From Desulfosporosinus sp. UBA4726 (GTDB taxonomy: Bacteria; Bacillota; Desulfitobacteriia; Desulfitobacteriales; Desulfitobacteriaceae), in the NCBI GenBank assembly GCA_002404215.1, contig DHJG01000118.1, positions 1 through 5,529 on the forward strand: a DNA stretch of 5,529 nt. The letters run 5' to 3'. Numbering within the stretch: the stretch's first letter is position 1; each line of letters begins with the position of its first letter. Positions 1 through 5,310 of the stretch are shown here, piece by piece. The position numbers were made by a program, and so were the translations under genes. The notes under the pieces were generated by a model. That model worked only from the letters and a program-made list of their open reading frames with translations, did no database searches and was not told the origin of the DNA.

Positions 1-407
1 GAAGACCCTAATACCCCAGAACCGGCATAGGGCACATTTGCCATCTCAAGTAATCCCTGAAGAGTGCCATCTTCTCCATACGGTCCGTGAAGTACTGGGA
101 ATATGAGGTCAAACTGCCCTTGATTTGGGAGTGAACTACCGTCCAAGGCCATAAAATGTGGATGAGTAGGATCTACAACTAAAGTAATCTGTTGAGCCAG
201 ATCTGCGGTAGGAAATCCTTCGTTTATCACCTTTTCTGGCAGAACCCCCCAAAACCATTGTCCTTGTTTATTAATCCCGATCGTTTCGACACTGTAACGA
301 TTTCGATCAATGGCTTTGAAAATAGATTGAGCTGAATTTAAGGAAACCTCATGTTCTCCCGAGCGACCGCCAAACAAAAGAACCACCCTTAGTTTGTGTT
401 CTTTCAC
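1..407 (-). CDS. ddl: D-alanine--D-alanine ligase, N-terminal 135 residues (partial)
   Basis: Ddl joins two D-alanines with ATP in the cytoplasm, making the dipeptide that ends the peptidoglycan pentapeptide. I translated this partial frame directly; it runs off the left edge after 135 codons of a protein usually 300-370 residues long. Residues 12-22 read FGGRSGEHEVS, the family's N-terminal signature, with Glu18 at the position of the D-Ala-binding glutamate. Residues 107-114 read HGPYGEDG, the second conserved block, followed by a glycine-rich stretch (YAGSGVLGS) to the edge. The roughly 85-residue gap between the blocks fits the longer Ddl/Van-type ligases. The ATP-grasp core and the omega loop that decides D-Ala versus D-lactate are outside the window, so substrate specificity cannot be read. 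The start is GTG at 407-405. GGAGG ends only 3 bases upstream, which is short, but an overlapping GAGGG lies 10 bases upstream, and no better in-frame start precedes the signature. It follows lepB's terminator, so it probably has its own promoter. Confidence 0.95.
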   Translation of the reverse strand, partial: MKEHKLRVVLLFGGRSGEHEVSLNSAQSIFKAIDRNRYSVETIGINKQGQWFWGVLPEKVINEGFPTADLAQQITLVVDPTHPHFMALDGSSLPNQGQFDLIFPVLHGPYGEDGTLQGLLEMANVPYAGSGVLGS

Positions 408-434
408 AATCCTCCACCCTCTCAATAAGTAGTT

Positions 435-463
435 GGAATAGTAACCTAGTTGTATTTTTTCAA
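435..463 (-). promoter_or_regulatory. weak candidate sigma-A promoter for ddl
   Basis: The spacer between the lepB terminator and ddl contains TTGAAA (463-458; 5 of 6 match to the -35 consensus) and, 17 bases on, TATTCC (440-435; 3 of 6 match to the -10). Spacing is ideal but the -10 is poor. A promoter is expected here because lepB ends in a terminator; this particular pair is a guess. Confidence 0.22.
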
Positions 464-511
464 TGCATCATAAGGAAGATGTTATTCTAACTTGTAAAAG
501 TATATGTCCTG

Positions 512-546
512 AAAAAGAAAAAAGCTCCCACCTAACGGGCAAGAGC
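512..546 (-). terminator. intrinsic terminator of lepB, overlapping its stop codon
   Basis: On the minus strand GCTCTTGCC (546-538) pairs with GGTGGGAGC (532-524) as a 9-bp stem, including three G-U pairs, around a 5-base loop. The stem runs directly into TTTTTTCTTTTT (523-512). This is a classic Rho-independent terminator. The lepB TAG stop (534-532) overlaps the hairpin, so the 5' arm is made of the last lepB codons. Confidence 0.8.
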
Positions 547-1077
547 ACCAATATGATCAAGCGGCCAATAGCGAAAAAGGCTTCGTCCTGTTATGTTTTC
601 AATGGGTAAAAATCCCCATACCCTTGAGTCATCACTATTATTGCGATTATCCCCCATAACAAAAACTGAACCCGTTGGAACTACGACCGGGCCAAAATCA
701 TTTTTAGACTTATCTGTAACATAGGGCTCATAAAGTGGTTGGCCATTGACATAGGTTGTGTGATTACGTATTTCAAGTGTATCTCCAGGCAAGCCAACAA
801 CCCGTTTTATAAAGTCTTCTGTCGCATGAGCACTTGGTGGCGGATGAAAGACAATAATATCTCCAGAACTGATGTGGTCAACATGTTTAAAGAAGAACTT
901 ATCCACAATGACTCTGTCATCGAGTTGAATCGTCGGTAGCATTGAACCAGTGGGAATTTTACGAGCTTCAATAACGTAAGTGCGTAAAACCCACGAAAGC
1001 GCGAAGGCTATCAGTACAATTTCTATCAGTTCTATTAAAAAACGTGCTGAACTTTTCGGTGACTCTGAATCTCCCAT
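532..1077 (-). CDS. lepB: signal peptidase I (type I leader peptidase)
   Basis: This membrane serine protease removes signal peptides from proteins exported through Sec or Tat, with its catalytic domain outside the membrane. The 181-residue product matches the short single-anchor Gram-positive type. A hydrophobic segment at about residues 13-31 is the N-terminal membrane anchor. Box B is PTGSMLPT (42-49) with nucleophile Ser45. Box D is FIKRVVGLPGD (89-99) with general base Lys91, giving the Ser/Lys dyad. Box E is VMGDNRNNSDDSRVWG (140-155), where the GDNRxNSxDSR pattern is intact. The ATG start is preceded by AGAGGTG at 4 bases. The gene lies 94 bases after the ynbB-like gene, behind a probable promoter of its own, and ends in a terminator. 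Related genomes often carry several signal peptidase I paralogues, so the symbol could equally be a sip name. Function is clear; the substrate set cannot be inferred. Confidence 0.95.
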   Translation of the reverse strand: MGDSESPKSSARFLIELIEIVLIAFALSWVLRTYVIEARKIPTGSMLPTIQLDDRVIVDKFFFKHVDHISSGDIIVFHPPPSAHATEDFIKRVVGLPGDTLEIRNHTTYVNGQPLYEPYVTDKSKNDFGPVVVPTGSVFVMGDNRNNSDDSRVWGFLPIENITGRSLFRYWPLDHIGALAR

Positions 1078-1100
1078 AATTCACCTCTTTCTACCTATCC

Positions 1101-1143
1101 ATACTAACACAGAGTTGTAATGTTGCAAAATAAAATATATTTT
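1101..1143 (-). promoter_or_regulatory. probable lepB promoter with extended -10 and AT-rich UP-like element
   Basis: In the 94-base spacer before lepB, TTGCAA (1128-1123, 4 of 6 to the -35) is followed after 16 bases by TAGTAT (1106-1101, 4 of 6 to the -10). A TG one base upstream of the -10 gives the extended TGn form common in Gram-positives. The bases just upstream of the -35 (1143-1129) are almost all A or T, as in an UP element. The -10 lies 23 bases before the ATG. Read by eye only; a start-site map is needed to confirm it. Confidence 0.45.
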
Positions 1144-1153
1144 CTAACGTTAG
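1132..1153. repeat. two abutting perfect palindromes upstream of lepB
   Basis: AAAATATATTTT (1132-1143) and CTAACGTTAG (1144-1153) are perfect palindromes of 12 and 10 bases lying edge to edge, just upstream of the candidate lepB -35. The first may only reflect AT-rich UP-like sequence. The second could be a small operator. Neither forms a good terminator for the upstream gene, since the stem would have no loop and no dense T tract. No regulator is recognised. Confidence 0.3.
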
Positions 1154-1171
1154 TTTAAGTATTTCTGAGTA

Positions 1172-2437
1172 TTAGCTTAGAAGTCCTTGCTGCCATAAAT
1201 TCAGAGCTGCTAAAATGTTACCCATTTGCACATAGGTATGTGAAATACCCCCCTGCTGATAGACTATATAGGGTTCTCGAAGAGGCCCGTCCGCGGAAAA
1301 TTCGCTGGTTGCACCTTGAATAAACGTACCACCTGCCATGATAATTTCATCCTCATACCCCGGCATTCCGGAAGGTATGGGCAAAACGTGAGAATCTACC
1401 GGAGAGCCTTTCTGGAGACCCTGACAGAAGGCAATCATCTTTTCCCGTGAACCGAGTTTTATGGCTTGAATTAGGTCTGTTCTAAGCGCTTCAGGCTCAG
1501 GGTGTACTTCGAAGCCTAAGGCGCGCCAAAATGCTGCAGAAAAAACTGCGCCTTTTATAGATTCAGAAACAGTCAAGGGGCTAAAGAATAATCCCTGATA
1601 AAACAGGCGCTGCCAATCCAAGGTTGCCCCTACGTGTTCGCCGATTCCGGGTGCTGTTAAGCGCTGAGCAGTAAGTTTAACTAAGTCTGAGCGACCTGCA
1701 ACATATCCACCGGTCGGAGCTATACTGCCCCCTAGATTTTTAATCAGCGAACCAGCCATCAAATCCACACCGATATCACCGGGTTCCAGCGATTCAACCA
1801 GTTCGCCGTAGCAGTTATCCACAAAGATAATCAAGTGAGGAAAGTCTGCTCTGACAAAATCCACAAGTTCTTTGAGCTGAGATATCATCAAGGAGTTGCG
1901 CCAAGCATATCCGCGTGAACGCTGAACCATCAGCAGGCGGGTTTTATCCGTTATACTTTCGCGTAAAAGAGCATATTGTAGTTTACCTTGGCAATCCAAA
2001 GGAATGGCATCATAGGATACGCCAAAATCCATGAGACTCCCTTGCCCTTTTCCCCTCAACCCTATGACTTCCTCTAGCGTATCATAAGGGTTCCCACTGA
2101 CAGAAATAAAATGATCGCCAGGACGTAAAACGCCAAATAGGGCGGCTGCGATAGCGTGTGTGCCTGAAACAAACTGACCCCGTACAATGGCAGCTTCTGC
2201 ACCTAAAATACGGGCTACCACACGGTCGAGGACTTCACGGCCTGAATCACCAAGACCATAACCTGTTGTTCCCTGTAAATGATATGTTGAAACACATTCT
2301 TCTTGAAAGGCTTTTAAGACCTTCTCATGGTTACGCGTAGCTTTTTCTTGTAAGGCAGGAAGTTGGCGCAGGAGTACTTCTTCCGCTTCGGTGACCGCTT
2401 TGCGGATCAACTCGGGCCAATCGGGATTTGAATACAA
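1172..2437 (-). CDS. ynbB: YnbB-family PLP-dependent enzyme (annotated as aluminium resistance / methionine gamma-lyase family)
   Basis: This is a fold-type I PLP enzyme of the Cys/Met-metabolism superfamily, 421 residues and apparently full length. Visible features in order are TTGYGLGDSGRE (57-68), SGTHAI (91-96) in the cofactor phosphate-binding region, FVDNCYGE (205-212) with Asp207 placed to bind the PLP ring nitrogen, and GSLIKNLGG (229-237) with Lys233 as the likely Schiff-base lysine. The start is TTG: AAGGAGGAA (2451-2443) precedes it with 7 bases from GGAGG, and no in-frame ATG is nearby. It lies 40 bases after hflX with no terminator between, so the two are probably one transcript, and B. 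subtilis has the same pair (ynbA-ynbB). The family labels 'aluminium resistance protein' and 'methionine gamma-lyase' come by transfer. The reaction is not established by anything here, and the sequence shows only that it is a PLP enzyme likely acting on an amino acid. Confidence 0.9.
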   Translation of the reverse strand: MYSNPDWPELIRKAVTEAEEVLLRQLPALQEKATRNHEKVLKAFQEECVSTYHLQGTTGYGLGDSGREVLDRVVARILGAEAAIVRGQFVSGTHAIAAALFGVLRPGDHFISVSGNPYDTLEEVIGLRGKGQGSLMDFGVSYDAIPLDCQGKLQYALLRESITDKTRLLMVQRSRGYAWRNSLMISQLKELVDFVRADFPHLIIFVDNCYGELVESLEPGDIGVDLMAGSLIKNLGGSIAPTGGYVAGRSDLVKLTAQRLTAPGIGEHVGATLDWQRLFYQGLFFSPLTVSESIKGAVFSAAFWRALGFEVHPEPEALRTDLIQAIKLGSREKMIAFCQGLQKGSPVDSHVLPIPSGMPGYEDEIIMAGGTFIQGATSEFSADGPLREPYIVYQQGGISHTYVQMGNILAALNLWQQGLLS

Positions 2438-2442
2438 TCTAT

Positions 2443-2451
2443 TTCCTCCTT
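2443..2451 (-). promoter_or_regulatory. strong ribosome binding site that fixes the TTG start of ynbB
   Basis: AAGGAGGAA is a near-perfect Shine-Dalgarno sequence, with 7 bases between GGAGG and TTG at 2437-2435. It is the best ribosome binding site in the window and makes the non-ATG start convincing. Confidence 0.85.
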
Positions 2452-2477
2452 AATAAAAGAAAACCTTAAATGTATAA

Positions 2478-4085
2478 TTAGGTCAGTAATGAGCTGAGGA
2501 GTTTCCAAACGGGCTTTAATGAATCCCCACGTACGAGGGAGAGCTCAATTGGATGTGGAAGGGTTTGAGCTAGCTTGAGGAGATCGTCTTCAACTAAGAC
2601 TTTATCAACCTTATTTAACAAAGTAATCATGGGTTTATCTGAGCATCCTAGTTGCTTTAGCACATCATGAACAGTCTCAGCGTGTTGGGGCGCTTGCGGA
2701 TGACTCGCATCAACAACATGTAATAGCACATCCGCTTGTTGGACTTCCTCTAGAGTTGCTAGGAAAGCCCGCAGCAATTGGGTGGGCAATTTCCGAATGA
2801 ACCCAACTGTGTCGCTTAGTAGAATATCCAAGGAAGAGTTGATTTTAATAGAACGGACAATCGGGTCTAATGTAGCAAATAACTTATTTTCACCAATTGG
2901 TATGTCGGATCGATTACCAGCTTGTTCCATGGCTATTTTCATAAACGTTGTTTTGCCAGCGTTCGTATACCCCACTAAGGCAATTATAGGGAGACCACTT
3001 TTCGATCTTTGCCGGCGTTGGACATCCCGCTGCTGCAGGACCAGTTTTAACTCTTTTTCCAGCTGGGTAATGCGATCTCGCATTCTCCGTCGGTCAAGCT
3101 CCAATTTTGTTTCTCCAGGGCCGCGTGAGCCGACTCCCCCTCCTAAACGAGAGAGCGATTGTCCCTGGCCGGATAAATAAGGTAAGAGATGTTTGAGTTG
3201 TGCCAATTCAACTTGAAGTTTACCTTCGCGAGACTGAGCTCGCTGCGCAAAGATGTCTAAAATTAAGCCCGTGCGATCTAAGACTTTGAGTCCGGTTTCC
3301 GTCTCTAAGGTTCGTAACTGTGTCGGAGATAGTTCATCATCACAGATTACAACGTTGGCCTCAGTTTCCTGTAGACGGTGAACTAATTCTTCAAGTTTCC
3401 CGCTCCCTAAATAACTGCGTGACTGACCATAACGGCGAAGTTGGACAAGTTGCCCGACAACGTCCACGCCTGCTGAACGAGCCAGCTCTCTTAATTCAGC
3501 CAAATCTTCATTATCGTCTTGGTCACTGTCAACAAGTGCTATAAGGAAAGCGCGCTCTTTACCAGAGGCCGTTTCGGTTTTGGTTGGACTCTTAGAAAGG
3601 TTAGACAAGGAGTCGTTATAATCAAAGGTTTGCCAGTTTTTAGAACTAAGATTAACGATAAAGGAATCATTCTCCCCTATTCGATAGGCAATCTGAATTC
3701 CAGTAAGTAATCCGTCACGAATCCCAACTGATGCCATACTTTCTAGTTGTAGGGATAACAGAGCACTTTGATCTAATGGACTGAGTCTAAAGTCCCCATT
3801 GGGATGGGTATGGATGCACCTCAGGTGCTTTCCAATTGATCTTCCCTTGATCGGCGGGAGCGTTACTGTAGCATGTTGTCCTACGGCAGCGGCCAACAAG
3901 GCACCGGGACGGGAAAGGTATAAAGCGATTTCTCGATTCCAAAGTTGTGAAAGGCGCATCAGTCCTTCTAGGATTTCAGGATGGATCAGTTCCGAACGTT
4001 CAGTTACAAATTCAGAAAGATTTCTAAGCTCTTGTATCTGGCTTGCCCGAATCCCAGACAAGTCTCCCGAAATGTCCATATCCAT
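2478..4085 (-). CDS. hflX: GTPase HflX, long form with JAMM-like N-terminal extension
   Basis: HflX binds the 50S subunit and splits stalled or hibernating ribosomes, for example after heat stress. The 535-residue product exceeds the usual 420 or so. The HflX core starts near residue 176: the N-terminal subdomain includes YLGSGKLEEL (225-234), then SRGPGETKLELDRRR (320-334) and a charged helical, probably coiled-coil stretch (about 330-360). The G domain has G1 GYTNAGKT (372-379), the G2-region LFATLDP (402-408, Thr405), G3 DTVGF (425-429) and G4 NKVD (491-494). The protein stops soon after a degenerate G5, so the C-terminal domain of E. coli HflX is missing. Residues 1-175 are extra: Glu52 in NREIALYL and HTHPNGDFRLSPLD (92-105) match the JAMM/MPN+ metal-site pattern, followed by a Ser/Thr-rich linker (about 157-175). 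ATG at 4085 has GAGGG 6 bases upstream; the ATG two codons on is too far. Probably co-transcribed with ynbB. The HflX call is firm; activity of the extension is inference. Confidence 0.95.
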   Translation of the reverse strand: MDMDISGDLSGIRASQIQELRNLSEFVTERSELIHPEILEGLMRLSQLWNREIALYLSRPGALLAAAVGQHATVTLPPIKGRSIGKHLRCIHTHPNGDFRLSPLDQSALLSLQLESMASVGIRDGLLTGIQIAYRIGENDSFIVNLSSKNWQTFDYNDSLSNLSKSPTKTETASGKERAFLIALVDSDQDDNEDLAELRELARSAGVDVVGQLVQLRRYGQSRSYLGSGKLEELVHRLQETEANVVICDDELSPTQLRTLETETGLKVLDRTGLILDIFAQRAQSREGKLQVELAQLKHLLPYLSGQGQSLSRLGGGVGSRGPGETKLELDRRRMRDRITQLEKELKLVLQQRDVQRRQRSKSGLPIIALVGYTNAGKTTFMKIAMEQAGNRSDIPIGENKLFATLDPIVRSIKINSSLDILLSDTVGFIRKLPTQLLRAFLATLEEVQQADVLLHVVDASHPQAPQHAETVHDVLKQLGCSDKPMITLLNKVDKVLVEDDLLKLAQTLPHPIELSLVRGDSLKPVWKLLSSLLT

Positions 4086-4121
4086 AGTTAACCCTCTTTT
4101 CCTATGTTTTACGTTGGATGT

Positions 4122-4161
4122 GAAGTGAACTCGTTCAGCAAAAGCTAAACGAGTTCACTTC
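4122..4161 (-). repeat. strong 40-nt inverted repeat in the hflX leader
   Basis: GAAGTGAACTCGTT (4122-4135) and AACGAGTTCACTTC (4148-4161) are perfect 14-base inverted arms. Inside them AGC/GCT extends the stem around a 4-base loop. Read as minus-strand RNA the one intervening pair is U-G, giving an uninterrupted 18-bp stem with a UUUU loop; on the plus strand that pair is a C-A mismatch. No T tract follows in either direction, so it does not look like a terminator. It ends 36 bases before the hflX ATG. It could be a processing or stability element in the hflX leader, an operator, or a copy of a dispersed hairpin repeat; the sequence alone does not decide. Confidence 0.7.
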
Positions 4162-4193
4162 GAAGGAGGAGTTTATTCCCACCGAAGCAGAGT

Positions 4194-4224
4194 AAAGATG
4201 GAAAACCCACTTATAAAAGTGGGT
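4194..4224 (-). terminator. probable intrinsic terminator of spoVK
   Basis: On the minus strand ACCCACTT (4224-4217) and AAGTGGGT (4212-4205) form a perfect 8-bp stem with a 4-base loop, 32 bases after the spoVK stop. A broken T-rich run, TTTTCCATCTTT (4205-4194), follows and overlaps the last stem base. The stem is good and the U tract mediocre, so some read-through into hflX is possible. Confidence 0.65.
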
Positions 4225-4256
4225 GTCTCGGCAGTAACTAAACCAAAAAATACGAT

Positions 4257-5237
4257 TTAGAGACCATCTAGGTTTATATCTATAGGCAAGATTTGTATTA
4301 GTTCTTCGCGACTAGAGCTCGGCTTTTGGAATAATCGAACGGCCTGTTTTCGCACCGTCTTTTCTACTAGGTTGCGAACAAGCCGTGCGTTCCCTGCATA
4401 AGGATGGGAATTGAGCAAGTTATTGAGGTGCATTCGGAGAGCCTCTCTTGCCTCAGGAGTTAGCTCGTATTGGCGTGTCTTAAACATCAAGTTTCCGATG
4501 GACAACAATTCGTCAAGTGTGTAGTCCGGAAAATCGATATGTATGGGGAAACGTGATCGAAGTCCAGGATTGGTCTGTAAAAACCATTCCATTTCTTGGC
4601 GATATCCGGCAAGGATTAAGACAAGATTATCTTTATTATCCTCCATGGCTTTAACTAAAGCATCGATGGCTTCCTTGCCGAAATCTTTCTCTCCCCCGCG
4701 GGCTAACGAATAGGCTTCATCTATAAAAAGAACGCCACCTAACGCCTTCTTTAGTTGCTCCCTTGTCTTTTGGGCAGTATGCCCAATATATTCACCGACA
4801 AGGTCTGCCCGTTCACATTCAATCACATGCCCTTTTTGAAGAACCCCCATCTCTTTAAACAGGCGCCCAACAATGCGTGCCACTGTTGTTTTACCGGTTC
4901 CAGGGTTGCCACGGAAAATCATATGCAGTACAAGTGGTTCTGCGATGAGTTTTTCCATTGTTCGCCGCTTTTGGATTTCAACAAAGGCCTGCAAATCACG
5001 AATGAGGCCTTTTACGGTTACTAAGCCAGTATAGGCCTCTAATTCAGCAAGGATTTCTACAACTTTATCCTTATCTTTTTCAATGGAAGAGATATTATTC
5101 TTACGAGTTCTTCCTAGCCCAACCACCTCTGTAGCAGCAGGAGGAATAATATGTGCGGATTCGCGGGGTCGGGGTAAGGGGGACTGAATGACCGGGGGTA
5201 GTTGATTGTCCGGTCTAAACGTCACACGTATTGTCAT
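4257..5237 (-). CDS. spoVK: stage V sporulation protein K, CbxX/CfxQ-type AAA+ ATPase
   Basis: SpoVK is a cytoplasmic AAA+ ATPase needed for spore maturation in B. subtilis; its client is unknown to me. From the ATG at 5237 the product is 326 residues (B. subtilis protein: about 322). Residues 1-50 or so are proline-rich and probably unstructured, followed by a helical segment and the ATPase module. Walker A is GNPGTGKTT (110-118), the likely pore-loop region VGEYIGHTAQKT (147-158), Walker B VLFIDEAYSL (169-178), sensor 1 LILAGY (207-212), arginine-finger region NPGLRSRFP (223-231) and sensor 2 GNARLVRN (282-289). No key residue is missing. A GTG four codons upstream (5249-5247) is in frame but overlaps the GGAGGTG ribosome binding site, which sits 9 bases before the ATG; the ATG is therefore preferred, though the GTG could use a weaker AAGGA. 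CbxX homologues in Calvin-cycle organisms activate Rubisco, but the hflX-ynbB neighbourhood supports SpoVK. Confidence 0.93.
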   Translation of the reverse strand: MTIRVTFRPDNQLPPVIQSPLPRPRESAHIIPPAATEVVGLGRTRKNNISSIEKDKDKVVEILAELEAYTGLVTVKGLIRDLQAFVEIQKRRTMEKLIAEPLVLHMIFRGNPGTGKTTVARIVGRLFKEMGVLQKGHVIECERADLVGEYIGHTAQKTREQLKKALGGVLFIDEAYSLARGGEKDFGKEAIDALVKAMEDNKDNLVLILAGYRQEMEWFLQTNPGLRSRFPIHIDFPDYTLDELLSIGNLMFKTRQYELTPEAREALRMHLNNLLNSHPYAGNARLVRNLVEKTVRKQAVRLFQKPSSSREELIQILPIDINLDGL

Positions 5238-5246
5238 AAGTACAGG

Positions 5247-5253
5247 CACCTCC
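5247..5253 (-). promoter_or_regulatory. ribosome binding site favouring the ATG start of spoVK
   Basis: GGAGGTG gives seven consecutive matches to the anti-Shine-Dalgarno sequence, 9 bases before ATG 5237-5235. The upstream GTG candidate is the last three bases of this site, which argues against its use. Confidence 0.6.
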
Positions 5254-5255
5254 CA

Positions 5256-5294
5256 TCCTTACTACTATACGCGAGTAAGGACAAAAGGTGTCCT
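5256..5294 (-). promoter_or_regulatory. overlapping, mutually exclusive hairpins in the spoVK leader
   Basis: On the minus strand AGGACA (5294-5289) can pair with TGTCCT (5283-5278), 6 bp with a 5-base loop. TCCTTACT (5281-5274) can instead pair with AGTAAGGA (5263-5256), 8 bp with a 10-base loop. The middle arm is shared, so the two cannot form together. The second ends 3 bases before the spoVK GGAGGTG and has no T tract. The loop also holds TATAGT (5269-5264), a 5 of 6 match to a -10 box but without a convincing -35, so the region may instead be promoter or operator DNA. Confidence 0.35.
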
Positions 5295-5310
5295 AGAAAA
5301 CGTGCTGTTA

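Noticed and set aside
739..939. Plus-strand open frame of 66 codons opposite lepB
   Set aside because: It lies entirely antisense within lepB, which carries every signal peptidase motif, and it shows no recognisable protein features.
2782..3180. Plus-strand open frame of 132 codons opposite hflX
   Set aside because: It is antisense to the highly conserved HflX G domain and reflects codon pattern. The composition (Arg/Ser/Pro-rich) is typical of a shadow frame.
3799..4128. Plus-strand open frame of 109 codons opposite the hflX extension
   Set aside because: It raised the question of which strand codes in the unusual N-terminal region. The minus frame continues uninterrupted into HflX, has a ribosome binding site and encodes the JAMM-like motif; the plus frame has neither a site nor a motif.
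4086..4200. Promoter for hflX
   Set aside because: TAAAAC near 4106 is a 4 of 6 match to a -10, but nothing resembling a -35 sits 16-18 bases upstream. A promoter is expected after the spoVK terminator but I could not place it.
4241..4256. T6 run on the minus strand just after the spoVK stop as a terminator
   Set aside because: No stable hairpin immediately precedes it; the only flanking repeat is a 6-bp arm with a loop of about 28 bases. The hairpin at 4205-4224 is a better terminator.
4198..4260. Plus-strand 20-codon frame starting ATG GAA AAC, downstream of an SD-like AAGGAGGAG (4163-4171)
   Set aside because: The SD-like sequence is 26 bases from the ATG, too far to serve it, and the frame runs straight through the spoVK terminator hairpin. 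It is best explained by chance.
5255..5310. Sigma-E or sigma-A promoter for spoVK
   Set aside because: TATAGT or CGTATAGTA resembles -10 sequences, but no acceptable -35 lies at the right distance for either sigma factor, so I did not call a promoter.
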